Source: Planctomycetota bacterium (GTDB lineage Bacteria > Planctomycetota > Phycisphaerae > FEN-1346). Taken from it: a stretch of 5,446 nt of DNA. Position numbers and translations under genes: made by a program. Shown in pieces: positions 1 to 4,668 of the stretch. The stretch's first letter is position 1, and every line of letters starts with the position of its first letter. The DNA is taken from positions 1-5,446 of the forward strand of contig JAPLML010000265.1 of assembly GCA_026387055.1 (NCBI GenBank), in the 5' to 3' direction. The notes under the pieces were generated by a model, which saw nothing but the letters and a program-made list of their open reading frames with translations, had not been told where the DNA came from and searched no databases.

Positions 1-842
1 TTCGAGAGTTGCGGCCGGACTTCGAGCATGGCGCCCACGAGCAGATAACGCATGATGGGACTCAGGCCAATGGTTGCCTCCGTACAAACCGGCGTCACGT
101 CGCCCAGGTAGACCTTCAGTTTGCCTGAAGACACGAACACGGTCTGACGGTCAAAGCAGGTCGTGGAGCCGCGATAGACCACCTTGGCCCCCGCTTTCTC
201 AATGTCGGCTGCCATGATCTCCATCGGCACCAGGCGTTTCGGGTCGCGGCCGATAAGCTGTCGGGCCTTCCCCTCGTCCACCTCGACCCACTGGGCGGAG
301 ACCGTGACCACGGGCCCCCCGTCAACACACTGGGCCCGCAAGCCGTCGAGCAACTCCTCCACTTTCTCCTGGCCTTCGGGCGTTTGGGTGACAATCAAGG
401 AGACGGCATTCTGAGCCGTCAAGCACTCGATGGCCCCAGGACCCCCTTCGTCAGCCCAAGCAGCCACCTTGGGATTGAATGTGTTGTTGACAATACGCTT
501 GATGATATCTATCAGTTCATTCGTCCCGTTGGTGGACAATCCGGAACTGGAAATGCCAAAGAGGTCGCCGAATCCGATCCCAATCCCGCCCGCCGCGGCG
601 GCCGTGGCGGCCTGCATGGTGCCCGGCATCGAGTCGAGAACGTCGGGGAAGCCGAATCTGCCGGGTGTCCAGTCGCGTTTGACAAATAGTTCCTCGACCC
701 GATAAACCTTCACTACGAGCGGTTCCGGTTTCGGCTCCTCCTCCTTCTTCTCGGCCTCCTGCCCTTCCGCCCCCAGGGCGACGCCGCAGGCCAGGACCAC
801 CGACACGACCACGAGCCAGGGAAGTGCGTATCTCGCTTGCAT
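1..842 (-). CDS. Secretin-like secreted protein (type II/III secretion GspD-related), C-terminus cut by window edge
   Basis: Reading from the ATG at 842-840 leftwards gives 280 residues with no stop before the edge. Residues 1-25 look like a Sec signal peptide: Arg4, a hydrophobic core LPWLVVVSVVLA, then ALGA before a charged Glu/Lys/Pro linker (26-41). Residues 43-55 (VVKVYRVEELFVK) start a folded part. Residues 109-171, with ELIDIIKRIV and later SLIVTQTPEGQEKVEELLDGL, resemble the short ring-forming N-domains of secretins, in which an 'IVTQTPE' strand precedes a helix. Residues 178-188 (VVTVSAQWVEV) and 232-280 (RQTVFVSSGKLKVYLGDVTPV, a Gly, then MLEVRPQLS) resemble the start of the secretin beta domain, where 'Leu-x-Val-x-Pro' strands recur. 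Gly/Ala-rich residues 78-106 separate the first two parts. In the family this would be an outer-membrane or periplasmic protein. A single compact gene without visible pilus or secretion partners suggests a stand-alone paralogue. Assignment rests on motif memory, not a search. Confidence 0.65.
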   Translation of the reverse strand, partial: MQARYALPWLVVVSVVLACGVALGAEGQEAEKKEEEPKPEPLVVKVYRVEELFVKRDWTPGRFGFPDVLDSMPGTMQAATAAAAGGIGIGFGDLFGISSSGLSTNGTNELIDIIKRIVNNTFNPKVAAWADEGGPGAIECLTAQNAVSLIVTQTPEGQEKVEELLDGLRAQCVDGGPVVTVSAQWVEVDEGKARQLIGRDPKRLVPMEIMAADIEKAGAKVVYRGSTTCFDRQTVFVSSGKLKVYLGDVTPVCTEATIGLSPIMRYLLVGAMLEVRPQLS

Positions 843-849
843 GGCATTT

Positions 850-855
850 CTCCTC
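850..855 (-). promoter_or_regulatory. Ribosome binding site of the secretin-like gene
   Basis: On the minus strand GAGGAG lies 7 bases before the ATG at 842-840. This is a strong Shine-Dalgarno match. It fixes the start directly in front of the signal peptide. Confidence 0.75.
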
Positions 856-903
856 AAAGGGCAAGACCCAGAGTTTCACGCCCGCCGCCGAACCATCTCC
901 TCC

Positions 904-931
904 ACCATAAATCAAGGCGCGCGGATGTCAA
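904..931 (-). promoter_or_regulatory. Candidate sigma-70-type promoter for the secretin-like gene
   Basis: On the minus strand a perfect TTGACA (931-926) is followed, after a 16-base spacer, by TATGGT (909-904), which matches four of six bases of TATAAT. Transcription would begin near 897 and leave a leader of about 55 bases before the start codon. The match is by eye. In a GC-rich genome an exact TTGACA correctly placed before a gene is suggestive but not proof. Confidence 0.4.
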
Positions 932-968
932 CAGTATTTGGCGGCACGTAGTAACAGCTCAGTTTCGG

Positions 969-1058
969 GGGTGGCACGGCCACGCGCCGTTGCGTGGCCG
1001 TGCATGGTCACTTGGGCGAGCAAGCACGGTCACGCAACGGCGCGTGACCGTGCCACCC
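969..1058. repeat. REP/BIME-like pair of inverted hairpins
   Basis: Two 35-base arms, 969-1003 and 1024-1058, are inverted copies with 33 of 35 positions matching and a 20-base spacer. Each arm is itself a hairpin. The left has a perfect 12-bp stem (974-985 with 992-1003) and loop GCCGTT. The right has a perfect 12-bp stem (1024-1035 with 1042-1053) and loop AACGGC, the complement of the left loop. Both keep an unpaired GGGTG/CACCC tail on the outer side. The only two differences between arms are partners in the small stem: C980-G997 on the left, T1030-A1047 on the right. Such head-to-head palindromic units resemble bacterial REP/BIME elements, which are non-coding and dispersed. Dispersal here is an inference. 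Confidence 0.75.
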
Positions 1059-1120
1059 ACGCTGAACAAGCGCCAAGGCCGCGGAGCGCGTCCGCCCGCC
1101 CACTTCCCTCTTATGGTTGT

Positions 1121-1170
1121 GAGCCCCGCCGGGGCGTTGCCCCGGCCTACATTGGCGAGGCGGGGCCGGT
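1121..1170. repeat. GC-rich alternative-hairpin cluster
   Basis: GCCGGGGC (1128-1135), a GTT loop and GCCCCGGC (1139-1146) form a perfect 8-bp stem. The segment 1123-1127 (GCCCC) can compete for 1131-1135, and 1123-1130 (GCCCCGCC) is fully complementary to 1159-1166 (GGCGGGGC). At least three mutually exclusive structures are therefore possible within 50 bases. It lies just upstream of the candidate importer promoter. It could be a second small palindromic repeat, a terminator-like or attenuating structure, or a chance product of high GC content. No T-run follows it, so an intrinsic terminator is not supported. Confidence 0.4.
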
Positions 1171-1178
1171 TTTAACCG

Positions 1179-1207
1179 TTGACGCCGCGCGCGGCGGCCA
1201 TTAGAAG
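1179..1207 (+). promoter_or_regulatory. Candidate promoter of the ABC importer operon
   Basis: TTGACG (1179-1184) and TAGAAG (1202-1207) are separated by exactly 17 bases. They match five of six and four of six consensus bases. Transcription would start near 1214, about 20 bases before the first permease start, with the ribosome site GGAGG (1223-1227) inside the leader. The spacer contains a perfect 14-base palindrome (1183-1196, CGCCGCGCGCGGCG). That could be an operator, but it is also the type of sequence that arises easily in GC-rich DNA. Confidence 0.3.
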
Positions 1208-1233
1208 AGCGGGGCGAAGCGCGGAGGCACGCG

Positions 1234-2106
1234 ATGGCGCGGCGGAACAACCTGGCCGGATGGGTCTTGGTGTCGCCGGTGGTCGTCGGCCTGCTCGTCT
1301 TCACGCTCTACCCCTTCCTGGCCTCGCTCGCCCTGAGCTTCTGTGAGTACGACCTCTTCCCGCCGCCGCGCGGGGTCGGCGCGTGGAACTATGAGACGAT
1401 GTTCACCCGCGACCCCCTCGTCTGGAAGTCGCTGACGAACGTTCTCTATTACACGGCGCTGGCGGTGCCGCTGGGCATCGTGATGGGCGTGGGCCTGGCG
1501 CTCCTGTTGGACGCGAAGATCAAGGGCCTCGCGGTCTACCGCACGCTCTTCTTTCTGCCGTCGATCGTGCCGGTGGTGGCGACGAGCGTGCTGTGGATCT
1601 GGCTCCTCAACCCGCAGATCGGCCTCGTGAACACGCTCCTCAGGCTCGTGGGCATCGAGGGGCCGACGTGGCTGGCGAGCGTGGCGTGGTCGAAGCCGTC
1701 GCTGGTGTTCATGGGCGTGTGGGGCGTGGGCGGGAGCATGCTCATTTACCTGGCGGGCCTGAAGGACATCCCCGCGAGCCTCTACGAGGCCGCCGTCGTG
1801 GACGGGGCGAACGCCTGGCAGCGCGTGCGGTACGTCACGCTGCCGATGCTCACGCCGGTCATCTTCTTCAACCTCGTGATGGGCATGATCGGGGCGTTCC
1901 AGTACTTCACGCAGGCGTACGTGATGACGCAGGGCGGGCCGCTCGACTCCACGCGGTTCTACGCCCTGCACCTGTTCTTCGAGGCGTTCCAGTACCTGAA
2001 GATGGGTTACGCCTCGGCGATGGCGTGGGTGCTCTTCATCATTGTGGTCGGCGTGACGGCCCTCCTGTTCAGGTCGCAGCACCGGTGGGTGCATTACGGA
2101 AGATGA
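1234..2106 (+). CDS. MalF/UgpA-type ABC sugar permease, first transmembrane subunit
   Basis: The 290-residue product is an inner-membrane subunit of a CUT1-type carbohydrate importer. About six hydrophobic helices are visible: residues 8-30, 70-93, 104-126, about 152-175, about 205-230 and about 260-282. The segment LFFLPSIVPVV after a Tyr-Arg (from residue 102), followed by WIWLLNPQIGLVN, is typical of MalF/UgpA/LacF proteins. The cytoplasmic EAA loop that docks on the ATPase is intact: E185-A-A, G191 and L203-P204. Length is usual for the short family members, which lack MalF's extra periplasmic domain. The ATG is supported by GGAGG at 1223-1227 with a 6-base gap. It is the first gene of a three-gene operon and is followed after 54 bases by the binding protein. 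The substrate is not determinable; sugar or glycerol-3-phosphate-like compounds are usual. Confidence 0.93.
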   Translation: MARRNNLAGWVLVSPVVVGLLVFTLYPFLASLALSFCEYDLFPPPRGVGAWNYETMFTRDPLVWKSLTNVLYYTALAVPLGIVMGVGLALLLDAKIKGLAVYRTLFFLPSIVPVVATSVLWIWLLNPQIGLVNTLLRLVGIEGPTWLASVAWSKPSLVFMGVWGVGGSMLIYLAGLKDIPASLYEAAVVDGANAWQRVRYVTLPMLTPVIFFNLVMGMIGAFQYFTQAYVMTQGGPLDSTRFYALHLFFEAFQYLKMGYASAMAWVLFIIVVGVTALLFRSQHRWVHYGR

Positions 2107-2160
2107 GTTCAGCGGGGAGCCGGAGGCGACCGCGTGTGAAGTGCGAATCAAGGTGATTGC

Positions 2161-3555
2161 GTGAGCGACGAAGAAGAACCAACATCGCGCCGCCGCCTTC
2201 TCCTCTGGCTCGTCCGCGGGCTCTTCATCGCCGCCGCGGCGGTGGGGATGCTCTGGCTCTTCCTCGGCTACGAGCCGCCGGAGGAACGCCGTTGGCCCGG
2301 CCGCGAGAAGGTCGTCTTCTGGCACATGTGGACGAGCAACTGGGCCGAGGTCGTCCGCCGCATCTGCGACCGGTTCAACGACAGCCAGGACCGCTACGAG
2401 GTCGTGCCGCTGACCGTCTTCGGCGGCAGCCTCAAGACGCTGATCGCCACGTCCGGGGGCGACCCGCCCGACTGCATGGCCCAGTGGGAAGCGGTGATCC
2501 CGGCCTGGGCGGCGCGCGGGGCCCTGACGCCGCTCGACACGCTGATGCCGGCCGAGGAATGGCGCGCCCTCCGCGACCGGATGTACCCGGCCGTGCGCGA
2601 CATCGGCATGTACCAGGACCACTTCTACGGGCTCTCAACGGGCATGAACGTCTGGGCCGTCTACTACCGGCCGGAGTACTTCCGCCAGACCGGCCTCGAC
2701 CCCGACAAGTTCCCCGAGACGCTCGAGGAGCTCGACGCCCTGTCCGACAGGCTTTTCCAGTATGACAAGGACGGGCGCATTACGCGCATCGGGTTCACCC
2801 CGCGATGGCTGGTCCACTACATCGCGACCTTCGGCGGGAGCCTGTACGACCCGGCCACGCGCCAGATCACGTTCACGAACCCGAAGAACGTGGAGGCGCT
2901 GGAGTGGATTACGAGCCGGGCCGACAGGTACGGCTTCGAGCGGATTCTCCAGTTCGAGTCGGGCCTGTCGACGACGATGGCGGCCTCGTGGCCGTTCATC
3001 AGCGGGGCCTACGCGATGGTCCTCGACGGCCAGTGGCGCGTGGAGCAGCTCGCGAAGTACGCGCCGGAACTGGAGTACCGCGTCGCGCCCCTTCCGCCGC
3101 CGAAGGGGGGTAAGCCGCTCGCCTGCTGGTCGAACGGGAACTTCACGATCATCCCGAGCGGCGCGAGGAACAAGGCCGGCGCGTGGGCGTTCATGCGGTT
3201 CTGGTCGGGCGTCGACAAGCCGGAGCGGGCGGCCGAGTTCTACACCTGGGGCGGATGGCTCCCGATCACGCCCGACGTGGCCGCCGCGCCCAGGTACCAG
3301 GCCTACTGCGCCACGTACCCGCACTTCCGCGCGTTCCTCCAGATCATGGCCTCGCCGAACGTGCAGGTGACGCCGCCGGTGCCCGTGCAGGCCTACATGA
3401 TGAGCCGCCTCACGTGGGCGGAGGACGCCGCCCTCCGCCGCCACCTTTCGCCCCGCGAGGCGCTCGAGCAGGCGGCGCGCGAGACGCAGAGGGAGCTGGA
3501 GAACATGGGCATTGGGCGGGAAGGGAACCGAAAGGAAATGCTAAATGTTAAATGA
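2161..3555 (+). CDS. Extracellular solute-binding protein, family 1 (sugar-type), GTG start
   Basis: The 464-residue product is the substrate-capturing subunit of the importer. After a charged N-terminus and S9-R-R-R-L-L-L, residues 13-36 form a hydrophobic segment. No lipobox cysteine follows it and no clear signal peptidase site is visible, so it may stay as a membrane anchor; a Tat-like signal is a weaker option. Family 1 marks follow: VVFWHMWT at 51-58, GGDPPDCMAQWE at 99-110, YGLSTGMNVWAVYY at 156-169, GAYAMVLDGQW at 282-292, and WSNGNF near 323. A late WAFMRFWSG (from 342) precedes the GGWLP segment typical of the C-lobe. The aromatic residues would suit stacking against a sugar, which is inference. 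GTG is chosen because AAGGTG (2150-2155) sits 5 bases upstream and it begins just before the export segment. The stop TGA and final residues MLNVK lie inside a heptad repeat. Its place between two permeases is unusual; binding-protein genes usually come first. Confidence 0.92.
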   Translation: MSDEEEPTSRRRLLLWLVRGLFIAAAAVGMLWLFLGYEPPEERRWPGREKVVFWHMWTSNWAEVVRRICDRFNDSQDRYEVVPLTVFGGSLKTLIATSGGDPPDCMAQWEAVIPAWAARGALTPLDTLMPAEEWRALRDRMYPAVRDIGMYQDHFYGLSTGMNVWAVYYRPEYFRQTGLDPDKFPETLEELDALSDRLFQYDKDGRITRIGFTPRWLVHYIATFGGSLYDPATRQITFTNPKNVEALEWITSRADRYGFERILQFESGLSTTMAASWPFISGAYAMVLDGQWRVEQLAKYAPELEYRVAPLPPPKGGKPLACWSNGNFTIIPSGARNKAGAWAFMRFWSGVDKPERAAEFYTWGGWLPITPDVAAAPRYQAYCATYPHFRAFLQIMASPNVQVTPPVPVQAYMMSRLTWAEDAALRRHLSPREALEQAARETQRELENMGIGREGNRKEMLNVK

Positions 3556-3626
3556 TAAATGCTAAATGGAAAAACACGAACGCTTGCCGTTCAATTTAAC
3601 ATTTAGCATTTAACATTTAGCATTTC
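3535..3626. repeat. Inverted TAAATGN heptanucleotide repeat overlapping the binding-protein stop codon
   Basis: Left arm 3535-3567 and right arm 3594-3626 are inverted copies matching at 31 of 33 positions; the mismatches are at 3555/3606 and 3562/3599. Each arm is a tandem 7-base repeat: GAAATGC then TAAATGT, TAAATGA, TAAATGC and TAAAT in the left. The 26-base spacer contains its own 5-bp stem, GAACG (3578-3582) with CGTTC (3588-3592). In RNA this would form a long AU-rich hairpin between the binding-protein gene and the second permease. It is strikingly AT-rich against its surroundings. Because TAA recurs every 7 bases, it stops all three forward frames within about 21 bases. A role in mRNA stability or processing is possible, as known for the REP elements between E. 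coli malE and malF. No T-run suggests it is not a classical terminator. Confidence 0.85.
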
Positions 3627-3633
3627 TGTTATA

Positions 3634-3638
3634 AAGGG
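3634..3638 (+). promoter_or_regulatory. Weak ribosome binding site deciding the TTG start of the second permease
   Basis: AAGGG lies 8 bases before TTG (3647-3649). An in-frame TAA at 3632-3634 leaves TTG as the only usual start codon before the ATG of residue 24, and starting there would destroy the first transmembrane helix. The site begins 8 bases after the heptad repeat ends. Confidence 0.55.
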
Positions 3639-3646
3639 TAAAAGCG

Positions 3647-4501
3647 TTGAAGCACCCCTGGTACATCCGACTGGCCATCCACGCCGCGCTCGTCGCCCTG
3701 GCGCTGCCGTTCTGCATGCCCCTGGTGTGGATGGTCGGGACGAGCCTGAAGGAGGACGCCCAGATCTTTCCGAAGGAAGTCGTGACCACGGTGCCCGAGT
3801 TCCTCTCGCAGTGGTGGCCGAACCCCTTCCGGTGGGCCAATTACCCGGAGGCCCTTCGCTACGTGCCGTTCCCCATCTACCTGCGGAACACGCTGATGCT
3901 CTGCGCGGTGAACGTGGCGGCGGCGGTGGCCTCGAGCGCCCTGGCGGCCTACGCGTTCGCGAAGCTGGAGTGGCGCGGCCGGAGCATCCTCTTCGCCGTC
4001 GTCATCGCCACGATCATCCTGCCGGGCGAGGTGCGGATGATCCCGACGTTTGCCCTCTACCGCTGGCTGGGCTGGTACGGGACGTACCTGCCCCTGATCG
4101 TCCCCGCATTCTTCGGCAATGCGTTCTTCATCTTCCTGCTGCGGCAGTTTTTCCGAACCATCCCCGACGACCTGTGCGATGCCGCCCGCATCGACGGCTG
4201 CAGCGAGTGGGGAATCCTGTGGCGGGTGGTGCTGCCGTTGTCGAAGCCGGCCCTGGCCACGTGCGGGCTGTTTCAACTGCTCGGCACGTGGAACGATTTC
4301 AACGGGCCCCTGCTCTACCTGAACGACCAGACGAAGTACACGCTGGCCTACGGGCTCCAGCAGTTCCTCGGGGCGTACGGCGGCGAGTGGTCGAAGCTCA
4401 TGGCGGCGGCCACGGTCTTCACCGTGCCGATCATCGTCCTCTTTTTCCTGGCGCAGAAGACCTTCATCCAGGGCATCTCGACGACGGGAATGAAAGGATG
4501 A
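3647..4501 (+). CDS. MalG/UgpE-type ABC sugar permease, second transmembrane subunit, TTG start
   Basis: The 284-residue product is the partner permease of the importer. Residues 8-30 form the first helix, and the following VWMVGTSLKED is a family hallmark of MalG/UgpE proteins, as is NYPEALRYVPFPIYLRNTL (about 66-84). Further helices follow near 83-105, 111-132, 142-166, 205-225 and 250-272. The ATPase-docking loop reads D178-A-A, D183-G184, then L196-P197. Aspartate replaces the usual first glutamate of EAA, a conservative change. The C-terminal AQKTFIQGISTTGMKG matches the usual family ending (…F..G...GAVKG type). The gene lies 91 bases after the binding protein, with the heptad inverted repeat filling most of that gap. 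The TTG start and modest ribosome site suggest lower translation than its neighbours, but that is inference. It is the last gene of the operon. Confidence 0.93.
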   Translation: MKHPWYIRLAIHAALVALALPFCMPLVWMVGTSLKEDAQIFPKEVVTTVPEFLSQWWPNPFRWANYPEALRYVPFPIYLRNTLMLCAVNVAAAVASSALAAYAFAKLEWRGRSILFAVVIATIILPGEVRMIPTFALYRWLGWYGTYLPLIVPAFFGNAFFIFLLRQFFRTIPDDLCDAARIDGCSEWGILWRVVLPLSKPALATCGLFQLLGTWNDFNGPLLYLNDQTKYTLAYGLQQFLGAYGGEWSKLMAAATVFTVPIIVLFFLAQKTFIQGISTTGMKG

Positions 4502-4505
4502 AGAA

Positions 4506-4666
4506 ATTGCAGATTGCAGATTTCAGATTGCAGATTGCGGATTAGCAACAGAGACCCGGGAAGGTGAGGCTGAAGATCTCCCACGCCTGGCCGTGATCAG
4601 GAGCGCCTGTGCCTTTGCCGCTGCCGTTGTTTTTCAATCTGCAATCTGCAATCTTCAATCTGCAAT
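4506..4666. repeat. Inverted ATTGCAG heptanucleotide arrays between convergent genes
   Basis: Left array 4506-4540 has five 7-base units: ATTGCAG, ATTGCAG, ATTTCAG, ATTGCAG, ATTGCGG. The right array 4632-4666 on the opposite strand reads ATTGCAG, ATTGAAG, ATTGCAG, ATTGCAG, ATTGAAA. The arms match at 30 of 35 positions and are separated by 91 bases. The left array starts 4 bases after the permease stop (4499-4501); the right ends 2 bases from the helicase stop (4671-4669). The spacer 4541-4631 contains no gene and no convincing hairpin, only a TTGTTTTT run at its right end. The element might form a bidirectional barrier or terminator between converging transcripts. It may equally be a mobile or slippage-generated repeat. 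Neither can be decided here. Confidence 0.8.
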
Positions 4667-4668
4667 TC

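Larger units (their letters stand above)
843..1233. other. Divergent intergenic region without a supported gene
   Basis: This 391-base gap separates the leftward secretin-like gene from the rightward ABC importer operon. It contains both candidate promoters, the twin hairpin repeat at 969-1058 and a second GC-rich hairpin cluster at 1121-1170. The stretch 932-968 shows nothing I can name, and neither does 1059-1120. Short open frames across the gap are Arg/Pro/Ala-rich, run through the hairpins and lack a good ribosome site, so I do not call any of them. Confidence 0.7.

Noticed and set aside
969..1058. CRISPR array or insertion-sequence terminal repeats
   Set aside because: There are only two inverted hairpins, no spacer series, no transposase gene between them and no visible target-site duplication in the flanks.
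2103..2156. 17-codon mini-frame whose ATG overlaps the first permease's TGA and ends 4 bases before the binding-protein GTG
   Set aside because: The ATGA overlap and the nearby restart are suggestive of translational coupling, but the peptide is Arg/Ser-rich with no recognisable feature, and GC-rich gaps easily hold such frames. It would need ribosome profiling or conservation to be credible.
1201..2622. Long open frame (473 codons) on the minus strand under the first permease and binding protein
   Set aside because: Its product is dominated by His, Arg, Glu and Pro without any domain pattern. It lies antisense to two clear family members and is explained by the GC-skewed codons of the real genes.
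2635..3444. Minus-strand open frame of 269 codons under the binding protein
   Set aside because: Low-complexity Arg/Val/Pro/Leu composition, no ribosome site, entirely antisense to the supported binding-protein gene.
3535..3626. Rho-independent terminator after the binding protein
   Set aside because: The stem is AT-rich rather than GC-rich, no T-run follows the right arm, and the second permease that follows is clearly part of the same importer.
3629..4276. Minus-strand open frame of 215 codons under the second permease
   Set aside because: Gln/Arg/Pro/His-rich shadow of a confidently assigned permease gene; it also runs into the heptad repeat.
4541..4631. Possible small RNA or terminator in the spacer between the ATTGCAG arrays
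   Set aside because: Only a 4-bp stem (CCTG/CAGG) and a TTGTTTTT run without a preceding stable hairpin were found. This is not enough for either call.
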